NCBI RefSeq assembly: GCF_025370935.1
Contig: NC_133473.1
Coordinates: 2,289,454-2,353,453, forward strand
Reading direction: 5' to 3'
DNA length: 64,000 bases
From: Choristoneura fumiferana
Taxonomy: Eukaryota; Arthropoda; Insecta; Lepidoptera; Tortricidae
Shown: positions 1 through 10,839 of the stretch, piece after piece
Position numbering within the stretch: the first letter of the stretch is position 1
Layout of the letters: every line of letters begins with the position of its first letter
Translations under genes and position numbers: made by a program
The notes under the pieces: generated by a model
Databases searched by the model: none
The model's input: the letters and a program-made list of their open reading frames with translations, nothing else
What the model was told of the DNA's origin: nothing

Positions 1-224
1 GGTTTACATTACTAATGTTTCAACCTACCTCAAAAGGAGCAAGCTCCCGAAAGATCAAAGATGTGTCTATCTGTCTGTCTATTACAACTATAGCTGACTT
101 TCTAAGAAACCCTTTCGTTGCAATAGTTAGTAGAGTCAGTATCATAAGTGCATGAGCTATTCGTCACTATCAACATTTAGGGATTACACTTTTGACGGTG
201 GAGTAGTAGGGAATATGCATGGAA

Positions 225-398
225 CAAAATGTTAAATATCTCAAAAATGACTCAAACGATTTTGATAAAATATGTCTAAAAAACGTCGCTAGAAAACCTG
301 CTTTAAAATAAAAACACGTTTAAGGGCTACGTGCGACAGACAGACACACACGTAGGGGTCAAACTTATAACACCCCTCTTTTTGCGTAGGGGGTTAAA
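225..398. repeat. dispersed repeat R-A
   Basis: Contains aaaatatctcaaaaa-like, ttttgataaaatatgtct and aacttataacacccctcttt blocks ending in a gggggtta-like box. Related copies are at 32425-32615 and 36700-36893. It may extend left to base 1, where a caacctacctcaaaaggagc-like start is present. I cannot assign a class. Confidence 0.6.
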
Positions 399-717
399 AA
401 CTGGATTATTACGTTACTAGAAAATAAGCGATGATTTTTGCTTGTTTTTCAGGAGTTCATCAAAAATGCAAACCTTCATGAAAATGTATGCAATCTGGGT
501 GCTGAAAATTCCAAGCGTTAGCGAAAAATCGGCCCCACGTTTGTGATGCAGATTCGTCGTCGCTGCACTTTCTAATCTTATTTGTTTTCAGTTGCAAATA
601 CATACTTTAGTTGCGTAGTCCGCCATTTTGTTTTTGTACGGGTTACTGTAACTATTGATTTGCGGATGATTTTATGGAAATATTTCATTTGAATAGAATA
701 TTTTGAACATGAAACTA

Positions 718-935
718 CCGTGAGACTCACTCATATTAAATGATATTGTAACGGAAAACTTACGTTATAAATAGAGTTTAGGTCTACATGTTTCGGGTTA
801 ATTCGTGTGCGCGTGTTGCGGCAACCGCCGAGTTTCGTTGCTCCTAGGAAGAAGGGCTATGAATTAGCCCAAAACATGTCGAGCTAAACTCGATTTAAGA
901 CGTGAGTTATCCGTTACAATATAATTTAATTTGAA
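718..935. mobile_element. fold-back repeat with hammerhead-like half-sites (family 2)
   Basis: Two arms (about 733-804 and 861-930) are imperfect inverted repeats carrying CCCGAAACATGT/CCCAAAACATGTC, a following aaactc block and gagttatccgttacaatata. The GAAACATGTC half, preceded by a GGGCTA-TGAA-TTAGCCC hairpin (854-870), resembles the 3' half of a hammerhead ribozyme. The expected CTGA-GA half has decayed to CTAGGAAGA. A sister fold-back lies at 26587-26705. Confidence 0.5.
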
Positions 936-981
936 TAGAATGGATAATACTTTTATACAGACAACACTTCATATAAAATCC

Positions 982-1750
982 CTGCCGTGTCATGACAAAA
1001 CACTGTAACTCAAGTTACAGTGTTTTGTGATAACACTGTTAAATTAGCTTTTTAGACCCTAATCTACATACTTAGAATATACCGATCTTCTACCAATAAA
1101 AATGAAAAACTTCATTTAAATTAACACTATAACTCTTAAAACCTAGGATCCTGATTCGACTAAACACTGTATCTCCTCCAGATACCGTGTTTTGCCAAAA
1201 CAAAACTCACCTTTTCTGCAACCAGTACCTGACGTTACAGTGTTTTGTCGTAATAATCACACGATTGGAGTGAGTGTCTTTGTTCACTGTAAATCGGAAT
1301 TTCTTCATTTTTAACGTGTTTTTGGTTGAAAATGTATGAAAAAAGTATAAATCCTATATTATGTTTCTTTGTTCACAATTAGCAGCACACCTCATCATCA
1401 TCATCATCATCCCAGCCTATATACGTCCCACTGCTGGGCACAGGCCTCCTCTCAGAACAAGAGGGCTTGGGCCATAGTTCCCACGCGGGGCCCAGTGCGG
1501 ATTGGAACTTCGCATGCACCATTGAATCGCTTCGCAGGTTTGTGCCGGTTTCCTCACGATGTTTCCTTCACGCAAAGCTCGTGGTAAACACACCAATAAC
1601 ACACACCTATTATTTATAATTTATCCAAATTTAATTAAAATCGGATGGATAATGACGGGCTTGTGGCCAATTAAAGTAGAATACAGCTTTTTGCGATTTC
1701 CGAAAAATTGTTTTTTTTTTTAGTTACAGTGTTTTGTCATGACACGGCAG
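982..1750. mobile_element. TIR transposon, non-autonomous, 769 bp
   Basis: Ends in perfect 29-bp inverted repeats (982-1010 and 1722-1750, starting CTGCCGTGTCATGACAAAAC) and is flanked by ATCC on both sides, a likely 4-bp target duplication. The motif ttacagtgttttg recurs inside at 1013-1028 and 1224-1240. A SINE has inserted within it. No transposase is coded, so the superfamily is not assigned. Confidence 0.8.
1384..1600 (-). mobile_element. tRNA-derived SINE (type 1), partial
   Basis: Minus-strand copy of a SINE whose tail reads gcccagcagtgggacgtata then ggctgggatgatgatgatga. The tRNA-like head seen in better copies (17190, 50815) is missing. It lies inside the TIR element at 982-1750. 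Confidence 0.8.
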
Positions 1751-2137
1751 ATCCGTTGATAAGCATTATTAAATCTGCTGTTTTAGAATTTAGCATCATA
1801 CCTAGTATAGGTACAGTCACTAGCACAAATATCTGACACAACGAAGCGTGCATAAAAATCTGATAGGACTATTTCCAGGGCTTGTAGGACGTGCCAGATA
1901 CTCTTATGTTTGGTCGCTCCGCTATGGCACCAGTATCAGTATCCTCCTGAGTCCTCACGTAGGTACTTTATAAAGGAACAATTAACACTAAGAACAACGG
2001 CAGAATGTATTTTGTAAAGTACATATGGTTCATTGAATGAAGAATACTAAGAATTTTGAAATAATATCCAAATTAACAAAGCAGGTCAACCACGTCTAGG
2101 TCTTAAGCACTAAGTTTGTTAAATAGTGTTAGGACTC

Positions 2138-2432
2138 AGGCAGGAGGACATTTGCAGATGATAGGAGCTTGTGCAAGATCCACCCGGATTGCTACCACCA
2201 TCTTGCTCGCTAATCCTGCCGTGAAGCAGCAGTGCTTGCACTGTTGTGTTTCGGCGTGGAGAGTAAGATAGCCGGTGAAATTACTGGCACTTGAGGTAGC
2301 CCATCTTAGGCCTCTAGGTTGGCAACGCATCTGCAATCCCCCCTGGTGTTGCAGGTGTCTATGGGCGGTGGTGCTCTCTTACCATCAGGAGACCCACTTG
2401 CTCGTTTGCTATCCAGTCGAATAAAATAAAAA
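2138..2432 (+). mobile_element. Bm1-like SINE
   Basis: Plus-strand copy: aggaggacatttgcagatga through cttaccatcaggagacccac and a poly-A end (aataaaataaaaaaaac). The ACCATCAGG-GACC tail with T-rich to A-rich end is the lepidopteran Bm1-type signature. Other copies are at 9795, 13855, 25428 and 40852. Confidence 0.75.
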
Positions 2433-2796
2433 AAACTTTACCAATTATGATGGTTTGTTCACTTTGTCAATTTGAAACAAAACCAGCAAAAACAATTTGA
2501 CTTTTCGAACCAATTGAATAAATTTGCGAAGCAGTTAATCATTTTTAATCAGTGAAAAACTTCGTGGCAACTGCGTTAAACCAATGACGGTCGGCTTTAT
2601 GATTGAATCATGCAACCACAGCCATCCCCGACGTCTATTTACATTTTCTATTTGCTACATGCACCAAATAGGTGCAGTCAATGAAAAGCTTGGTGTCTAT
2701 TCGAATTCAATAGCTTCGATCATGCGCAAAAAAATTACATTCAGGATCAAACAAGTGGTGGCAAGTTCAATGTTGCTGTGTCAAAAATAATGAATA

Positions 2797-3818
2797 AAAC
2801 CGGCCAAGAGCGTGTCGGACACGCCCGAAATTAGGTTTCCGTAGCCATTACGAAAAAAATAATTAATATTTTTCTAAGGATTTCCTATTTTGTACGGAAT
2901 ATTCCAAGTTTAGGTATATTTATACCTTAGGCTGCTTGTTGGCTGACTGGCAGCCATTTAGATAGAATATTGGTTTTTTAATGTATTGTCTGTGAAAAAT
3001 ATGATTTTGATTTAGAACACGTCAGTCATCATCATCATCATCATCATCATCAGCCGGAAGACGTCCACTGCTGGACAAAGGCCTCCCCCTTAGAACGCCA
3101 CAATGAACGACAACTCGCCACTTGCATCCACCGGTTTCCCGCTACTCTCACGATGTCGTCAGTCCACCTGGTGGGAGGCCTGCCAACGCTTCGTCTTCCG
3201 GTTCGTGGTCGCCACTCGAGGACTTTTCTCCCCCAACGGTTATCTGTTCTTCGAGCGATGTGGCCTGCCCATTGCCACTTCAATTTCCTTCATCAACACT
3301 GCTATTTACTCTTAAAGTACTAATAATTCTCATGAAAACTTAACCGTTATAGTTTTCCTTGTTAGTTTGATATACTTACTACCATCCTGAATTTTAAAAA
3401 TTTTCCACCCACCGTTTTAGATTTTGAAGGGCGGGAGGGACGCACCATTTTAATGAAAATTTGCACTTTAAAGTTGAATATTTTGCAAACAAATCACTGA
3501 ATCGAAAAATCGTTTTGGCAACTCCCTAATGGTTTTAAAAGACTTATCCAACGATACCCCACACTAAAAGGTTGGATGAGAAAAAAAACACCCCCACTTG
3601 ACGTCTATGGGAGGTAGGTACCTACTGTAATTTTTTTTTTTAATTTTTTATTGTTCCATTTTGTCCGCATAGTTTACATAATAATATATATTCGTGCAAA
3701 ATTACAGTTTACTAGCATTGATAGTCCCTGAGCAACGCCGCGGACGGACAGACAGACAGACAGACATGGCGAAACTATAAGGGTTCCGTTTTTGCCATTT
3801 TAGCTACGGAACCCTAAA
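2797..3818 (+). repeat. GTTCCGT-family repeat (R-B), interrupted
   Basis: Starts aaaccggccaagagcgtgtc, ends ctacggaaccctaaaaa, with a gacagacagacag run before the end and ggtttccgtagcc/ggaaccct complementary ends. It is split by an RTE tail (3027-3294): the uninterrupted copy at 7273 shows the original join ttaggctgctatttactc. Related copies: 7273, 18176, 27757, 49264. Confidence 0.7.
3027..3294 (-). pseudogene. RTE-type LINE 3' end (RT C-terminus)
   Basis: On the minus strand the frame reads KWQWAGHIARRTDNRWGRKV, EWRPRTGRRSVGRPPTRWTD and ends EAFVQQWTSSG, the usual C-terminus of lepidopteran RTE-clade reverse transcriptases, followed by a TGATGATG tail. It is 5'-truncated and inserted into the GTTCCGT repeat. 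Confidence 0.85.
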
Positions 3819-3944
3819 AACTAGACAAGTGCGAGCAGGTCTCGCGCGCCGACGATTCCGTACAAATTGGAAGGTATTACAAAATTTAAAATTATAAACG
3901 GCCGTGTCTCAAAAACCCATGCTTGTAAATATAAGTAAATACAT

Positions 3945-4020
3945 TTCCCACTGCCTGCGCACAGGTCTCAGAATGAGAGAACTTGAACTGTAGTTCCCAC
4001 ACGGAGATGTTTATTAAGGT
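3945..4020 (-). repeat. SINE type 1 fragment
   Basis: Contains cccactgcctgcgcacaggtc and a diverged gttcccac block, an old copy of the SINE tail. A GTTCCGT-like piece with a ctgtctgtctgtctgtc run follows at 4015-4080. Confidence 0.5.
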
Positions 4021-4080
4021 TCCGTACAACAACACGGAACCTCTCTGTCTGTCTGTCTGTCCATCCGTCTGTCACAGCGA

Positions 4081-4950
4081 ATTTGCGCCGAACCAACTGG
4101 ACCAAATCAGGTGAAATTTGTTAGGATGGTGTAATCCTATGACCCAAACACAGACGTGCAAAGTAAGTAAAAAATTTTTAATAAGGGTTATTTTGGGGGT
4201 GTCCCCAAATTAGGAAATTAAATAAAAAAAGTTTTGCAAACCTTACTGTGTCATATATCAAATGAAAGGGCTCGTCATAGTATTTATTTTATTCACGAAA
4301 GAAGACGAAAATCCGTGGACAATGAAGAGTTATTTGTATTTATATTTGTACTATTACGAATCAAGTGCCTATAAATAACTCGTTCGAACTTCTTATCTTT
4401 TATTCTGTGACTGAGACCCCAGCGCTTTAATCTAAGGAACTCTCAAAAATGATAATGAAAACAAAATCCCTGGAACGAGAAAAAGAAAGGGTTTCATTCA
4501 ATTACTCTCGTTCAATCGGACGCCTTGATTGCCCGACGCCCGAGGTGACGAAAGTTGAAAAAAACTTTAGCAAAAAGAACAAAATTCCATCCACCCGAAA
4601 CGTTACTAAAACATTCTAAAAAATCCCTCTACTTTTCCATGTAATCAAAAATGCAAATCTCTCAGTAAAAATTATGCTGATTTTACAACGTTTTTTTCGT
4701 TGGCGCAACTGATTTTCATTTTCGGAGCTTTGTTGGTAATTTTGGCGAGTTAACTGGAATTTTTAACTAGATTACGTCAGCGGGAATACTCTATAATATG
4801 TCTGTAGTGGCTAGTGGTGTGCAATATTTGGAAGATTCTTCATAAAATGCCCGCATTTTAACTGAGGAAAATTCTGACTTGTACTTCTTCTTGGTTTATA
4901 AACAGAAAAAAATACTTAAAATTAATATCGTCACAGTGAATTTCGTTGAA
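4081..4950. other. no gene seen
   Basis: AT-rich DNA without a supported frame, splice-flanked exon or clear repeat boundary. Confidence 0.6.
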
Positions 4951-4984
4951 ACATCATATGACATTTTTACACAATCCAAAAACT

Positions 4985-5175
4985 GTCATCATCACGATCT
5001 CAGCCTACATTTCAGAATAGAGAACTTAGTTCCTACGCGAGCCCAATGGAAATTGGGAACTTTACACACACCATTGAATTGCTTCGCAGGCTCTTGCTAA
5101 ATTTCAAATATAATTTCGCACATGACTCACGTAAAACTTAGAGGCACGATTCCAGATTTGAACCCACTTTCCTCT
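4985..5175 (-). repeat. SINE type 1, degraded
   Basis: Keeps tcatcatcacgatctcagcc, a diverged caatggaaattgggaac block, caccattgaattgcttcgcagg and ttcgcacatgact in the order of the minus-strand SINE, with several deletions. Confidence 0.6.
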
Positions 5176-5179
5176 GCTT

Positions 5180-5840
5180 AAGAGGCAGGTCAAACAAATT
5201 TTTATCGAAGCTGCTCACAAAATCTCTCGAGAATCTGTTGAAAAATGCGACCTGTAGAGAAAACCAGAACTTTTGTTTGTTGAGAAGCTGAAACTGAGAT
5301 GCTTCGCTCGCGCATCGTACTCTCTCGATCAATTACTAAAACCGCCAGCAATCCGTAATTCCTGTAATACTTTGACCGCAGCATATCATTAGTCGCGCTC
5401 GTGCGGCTAACGTGCCACTATCAGAGATAACCGGTTGACGTTCATTATGCGATAATTTACTCTCAAAACAGAATTTTGCCGTTTAGCTTTCATTTAACCA
5501 GCTGGTAATAGTAAACCTATACCGGGTGTGGCCTGTAATATGAGCAAATAATTAAAACATAGATCATACTCATCAACCTGAGCGACATTAGTTCAGCGAC
5601 TTATAAAAATAATTAGTTCTTTTTTTTTAATTTATATCACACTTTAAAGTTTATTCGAAGAAGCAATGTAAAGTAAAATGCTTGATGTGAGGCGACGTCA
5701 GTTGTGTTCTAGGATGGCGTACATTGATAGCAGTATTTCATTATTTTTAAAAGTCGCTTGTTGTGTTTCGTTTAACTAGGACGATCTATGTTTTATTTTT
5801 TTGCTCGCATTAAGTACAGCCCACACCGGGTACATGCGAA
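5180..5840. other. no gene seen
   Basis: No supported coding frame; no repeat matched elsewhere in the window. Confidence 0.5.
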
Positions 5841-5844
5841 GTAT

Positions 5845-6095
5845 TTAATGTGCGTGCCGTCCCTGGTTTTAGAATTTGATGGGCCCATCTCTTCCCGTTG
5901 ATTGCAAAAGACGACTCAGAGACCTAAATAAATGTAAGAGTGTGCACGGACAGCAGCGCTCACTACTGCTAACTGCGAACTCCAGACTCCACTCTAAGGT
6001 GTGAAAGGGGAAACTGCCACACTATTTTCTCAAGATAGTCGTAATGAAGGTCATAGTGACCTTCAACCAACGGCCACTACCACTCAGTCAAAATT
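5845..6095. repeat. dispersed repeat R-C
   Basis: Blocks cccatctcttcccgttgatt, agacgactcagagaccta, gaactccagactcca and cacactattttctcaag recur in the same order at 37160-37410. Class unknown. Confidence 0.65.
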
Positions 6096-6099
6096 GTAG

Positions 6100-7270
6100 T
6101 GACTTAGACGAGTGCATGTGCGTTTACTACTTTTTAACGCTTAAACGGCATAAGATGGAATTGAACGGAATATAGATTTCAGAATAGGATACAATACACA
6201 CAAAACAAATAACTGTTAACTTTGCTAACAGTCACCGATAAATCAAGACAAGTTGTACAATCAATAAAACACACGTTTCGGGGCAATAAGTTAACACTTT
6301 TCAGCTCGAACATTCGAGCACACACTGACTGAGTGAAGACTGTACTTACAGTCGAATAATAACTACGTGATGAAAATCTCTGTCGAGAAATTAATTAATT
6401 AATAAGCATTGCGGGTGAGCAAAGTAATTGTTTTTCATCATTGATATAGACCTCCGCAAAGTAACGCCTGATTCAATATACAAGTTTTTTTTGCTTAATA
6501 CATTTAAACGCGGAACTGAGCGAGTGGACACATGTGTAGCTCTGGATAGGGAGATGTGAAGATCAAAAAGGAAAGTCTTCGCCCAGTAGCAGTGAGCGAA
6601 TTATGTAGACTTAGTATAATAACAATAATTACCATTTCCTGTACTTACATTGTCAACCAACCTAATCCGTATCTACCAAGTTTCAAGTCAACGCCATCAA
6701 CCGTTGAGAGTTCCGTCCTGCAGAAACGATCCACGCTGGATTACAAAAATATCACCAATAGATTATTTTATTGTCACTGAACTGACCTTTACTAGCGCAA
6801 AGTATTTTAATTTCTTAATATTTGCATAGATTTTCTCTGCACACAAAAATAAAATAGAAATATTCATATTTTGCAGAGAACTGTACTGAAACGCAAGTTT
6901 AATGAAGAAATACGGCTGGTAATATTTTTCGGTGAACGTATTTTGTTTTGTGTCAAATGTATTTTTAGTTGCTCGCTTTCACAACTTTGCGCTATTTGTT
7001 ATTTATATTAAAGCCTTTGTAAATTTTACAAAAGCAAACTTATTACGTTTAACTAAATATGAATAAAAACTTTCTCTGTAAATCTTATAATCTTCATAAT
7101 AATACCCGTGCTTTCTATGTTATGGATCAAAAGTCATTGTATTGTATTGTAAATGGGCCGTAGCAGGCTAAGTACTCCTACTCATATAGTTTTCATATTG
7201 TTAATACTATCAAATCTTTCGAAAAGACATCATCGCCAAGAATTTCATAGATATTATTTCATCAAAAAAA
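6100..7270. other. no gene seen; one Penelope-like fragment
   Basis: Bases 6408-6478 match the 3' end of the hammerhead-bearing repeat (gcgggtgagcaaagtaattg to cctgattcaata). The rest is AT-rich with no supported gene. Confidence 0.55.
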
Positions 7271-7272
7271 AA

Positions 7273-7780
7273 CGGCCAAGAGCGTGTCGGACACGCCCAA
7301 AATAGGGTTCCGTAGCCATTACAAAAAAAAAGTAATATTTTTCTAAGGATTTCGTATTTTATATTTATAAGTTTATAAGTTTAGGTATATTTTATACCTT
7401 AGGCTGCTATTTACTCTTAAACTACTAATAATTCTCAAGCAAACTTAGCCGTTACAGCTTTCCTTTAAAGTTTGATATACTATTCTGTTTTTTTTTTTAA
7501 ATTTTCCACCCACCAGTTTAGATTTTAGAGGGGAGGGGGAGGGACTCTCGATTTTAATGAAAATTTGCACTTTTAAGTTGAATATTTTGCAAACAAATCT
7601 CTGAATCGAAAAATTGTCGTGGCAACCCCCCAATGGTTTTAAAGGACCTATCCAACGATATGAGAAAAAAAAATCACCCCCACTTTACGTCTATGGGAGG
7701 AACTCTAAAAAAATTTATTTTTGAATTTTTATTGTGCCATTTTGTCGGCATAATTTATATATATATAAATTATGTTGTCT
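7273..7780 (+). repeat. GTTCCGT-family repeat (R-B), 3' truncated
   Basis: Opens with cggccaagagcgtgtcggac and follows the copies at 2797 and 49264 for about 500 bases, then stops at a type 1 SINE. Confidence 0.75.
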
Positions 7781-7784
7781 TTAC

Positions 7785-8070
7785 TTGCATCATCATCATC
7801 ATCCCAGCCTATATACGTTCCACTGCTGGGCACAGGCCTCCTCTCAGAACAAGAGGGCTTGGGCCATAGTTCCCACGGCGGCCAGTGCGGATTGGGAATT
7901 CACACACACCATTGAATCGCTTTCGCAGGTTGGTGCAGGGTTTCCTCACGATGTTTTCCTACACCGCAAAGCTCGGTAAATTTCAAATGTAATTCCGCAC
8001 ATGAATTTCGAAAAACTCAGAGGCCTCTGCTTGAGAGGCGATAGGTCAAACTACTAGGCCACCACGGCTT
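7785..8070 (-). mobile_element. tRNA-derived SINE (type 1)
   Basis: Near full-length minus copy, from catcatcatcatcccagcct to the tRNA-like head at about 8020-8070, where the complement of gtggcctagtagtttgacc (A box side) is visible. The B-box part is deleted. Confidence 0.8.
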
Positions 8071-8153
8071 ACTAAGCTACATAATGTATACTAAATTTCA
8101 AGTAAATCTGACTGAAAGTGGATCAAAATGAACTTGCAAGATTTTGTTTTCCA

Positions 8154-8295
8154 AAGCCGAGTTTAGACTTGCAGGAACAATTGTGCAAGTTTGCCATAAC
8201 ATGCGAAGCCGTCAAGCGACATGTTTGTATTGGTCAATCGAGCACCGCAATGAATGCAACGTGCACGATTTTTCTTGCTACTCTAAACTCGGCTT
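8154..8295. mobile_element. MITE, aagccgagtttaga ends
   Basis: Inverted ends AAGCCGAGTTTAGA and TCTAAACTCGGCTT with inner complementary segments. A sister copy is at 34395-34536 in the Tmtc1 intron between exons C and D. Confidence 0.75.
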
Positions 8296-8841
8296 AATGT
8301 TTCGGCGAATAACGTTTGGCAACCTGTTTCATTTCGCAACTTTTCATTTCCCAACTGTTTAAAATTTCTGAAACTCTATATTATAGATTTTTTTATAAAA
8401 CTTATCTTATATAACCTAAAGGGTTATCCACGATGGCTCTGTAATAAATCCTGAAATATTTACAGTTTTAGAGTTTGCGAAATGAAAAGTTGCGAAAAGG
8501 CAGTCCCCGGCAAGAGTTGACCCAACAAAACAAACAATGCAAGTATAATAAGAACTTGTAACAAAGGTACAGTGCGACTTAGACGGTAATGTAAATCCTC
8601 CCTCATTCCATCACCAGACGTCTTGTAACCGTCACGAACTACCAACATTTCTTAAGCAGGGTATTTGTATTCGTCGCATAATCGCGAGCGAATCATTAAG
8701 ACTCACATTGGAGGATTTAAAAGACCTCGTTCCATAGGGAAATGGAAATGCACTTAATGCATACGTAATCAAATTATGTTGGTGCGAAGCGCTGCCCCGC
8801 TACGGAGTCGCTGTCACACCGTGACGTCGAACAAAGATTTA

Positions 8842-9530
8842 CAGCCGTATTCATAAAAAGTTAGAGCCTCCTTGAAGGCTCCTTGAAGGCCCGATGCTAA
8901 AAAACATGATTCATAAACGTCTGTTAGCCCAAATCAGTCGATCAAGGCTCTGCTAAAGTTAGAGGACCGTAGACCCTCCTTTATCTCTCTGCTAAGTCAC
9001 AAAATGGCCGCCACAAGTTTGAACAGCTGACTTTGACAAGAGCAAAAAACCATAGGTACCGAAGATATTTATAGTGAAGGCAGGGCTACGCAGATTTAAA
9101 AAAAAACAGGAAAAATTATTTTCAGGAATTTGTATTTAAAAATCCTCTAAATTAGCAACAATAAATTAACAATAAATATGAAAAAAAAATAAGGATGATT
9201 AACATAATTATGGCTTTTTGCACAACATAAACATGCGGATCGGAAATGGCGGGAAAACAAACATCTCGCTTTTTATTTTTTTTCCTGGTAATTTGCTGTC
9301 ACTGCTGTCAATTTTTTTTTTTAATTATCGATTAGGCCATTTTTTGTCTTTGATTTGTCAAGGTGGCCAACATAACGCGTCTAATCCGTCTATCAGCAGC
9401 TCAACAACTAGCAGACTGCTAGCAAGCGTTTATGAATCATACTTCTTGACAACCGTCTAACAAGCTTAATCAGTCTGCTAAGTAACAGACCGATCAAACC
9501 TCAATTAAGGATTTTTTATGAATAAGGCTG
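8842..9530. mobile_element. TIR element, 689 bp, TTA target site (Harbinger-like)
   Basis: Ends CAGCCGTATTCATAAAAA and TTTTTTATGAATAAGGCTG, flanked by TTA on both sides. A 3-bp TWA duplication is the mark of PIF/Harbinger elements. Inside are paired blocks such as ttcataaacgtctgttagcc and gcgtttatgaatcat. No transposase is coded. Confidence 0.7.
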
Positions 9531-9789
9531 TTACAATATAAGTGTCTGTTAAAAATTGCATTTCTAAGATAAGATTTTTGCCGACTGTACATTCTGTTGA
9601 TATTTCCATTGTCAAATGTCAAGTCGATCCCATTAAGAGTTGAGGAGTTGGCTGAACCATCAGGATGTCACCGGATTATTGTATTGTCACCAAATTTGCA
9701 CAAGTTATACCTGATTTACAGTATACTCCTACATAATAGTGTGTTACTGGTAGCTGCAGGCTTCAATTTACGGAAGGTTAAAGTAATGT

Positions 9790-9855
9790 ATCTGTCTCTT
9801 ACCATCAGGAGACCCACTTGCTCGTTTTCCATGCAGTCGAATAAAAAAAAAAACT
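9790..9855 (+). repeat. Bm1-like SINE 3' fragment
   Basis: Only cttaccatcaggagacccac, cttgctcg and the poly-A end remain. Confidence 0.7.
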
Positions 9856-9861
9856 TAACCC

Positions 9862-10096
9862 TGACATTAATTTAATTAATATACTAAAATTCAGACTTTG
9901 TTAGCTTTCTAACATAATTATAATTGTCAGAAATATAAAGCAAAGTAAATTGAAAAGTAAGTGTAAATGACAGCCGACAGATACTTTGATTAATTACTTG
10001 TCAATTTACTTTGCTGTACATTGCTAGTTGGTGATTATAATTTTGTTAGTAAGCTAACAATATCTCAATTTTAGTTTATTAATTAAATTAATGTCA
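9862..10096. mobile_element. AT-rich MITE
   Basis: Long imperfect palindrome: tgacattaatttaattaat at the left and attaattaaattaatgtca at the right, with inner tttgttagctttctaac pairing gttagtaagctaac. Confidence 0.7.
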
Positions 10097-10431
10097 TGAT
10101 TAAGTTACTGAAATACGTTGCTTTAACCTCCCTTAAAAAAGCTGCTGTACAATTATTATGTACTACGAGTATATGCTTCGTGTTGTCTATTTGTAGTAAT
10201 ATGTATGTACGTATGTAAGCAAACTCTTTACTGTACAAAAAGAAAAGAAACAAAATACAATTGACGAACTTTGAGATACTTAATATAATAATACTACAAA
10301 TAAAACAATACTAACAAATAATATAATATAATATTTTTCTCAAAAATGTCCGTAAATGTTGACATTATTCTTTACATATCAGAAGGTGAAGTGCATAGTT
10401 TATGGTCAGCGAAAAATTAAAAAGTTAAAAA

Positions 10432-10480
10432 GATTGCAGGCGCGCTAGCTCGACAATAATGAATTAGCGCGCCTGCAATC
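10432..10480. repeat. perfect 16-bp hairpin
   Basis: gattgcaggcgcgcta (10432-10447) and tagcgcgcctgcaatc (10465-10480) are exact inverse complements around a 17-base loop, strikingly GC-rich for this region. It may be the core of a small MITE. Confidence 0.75.
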
Positions 10481-10743
10481 AGTCACATTTTTTTTTAAAG
10501 TTAAAAAGGCCATGGAAATGTTGGCACAAGTCGTATACAGCCAAGTCTAATGGCCAGTATCAGATATTTTGTTGGAACTCCGGACTTTTCTATTGGGTCT
10601 GAAATAGCTTGTGGTGTTTTCGGTGGAAAAATACACCTGCAGTTTATTTTTAATGAAAAAAGGCGGGAAAGCATAAGAAAAATATTGGAATAAAATTAAA
10701 TTTTATAATATTTTTTGAGAAAAGCTTTATATTAGTCTCGGCT

Positions 10744-10834
10744 GGAATAGCAATTGCTGGCTTCGTATTAGTTAAACGGACTCGCAAGCTCGTCCGTTTA
10801 ATACTCATACTCAGCCAGCAATTGCCTACTTCCA
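10744..10834. repeat. nested inverted repeat
   Basis: Outer arms gcaattgctggct and agccagcaattgc enclose inner arms taaacggac and gtccgttta. Probably a short MITE. Confidence 0.65.
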
Positions 10835-10839
10835 GGCCA

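Noticed and set aside
1375..1400. (CAT)n runs at several places as possible satellite arrays
   Set aside because: Each is the 3' tail of an RTE or SINE copy, not an independent satellite.
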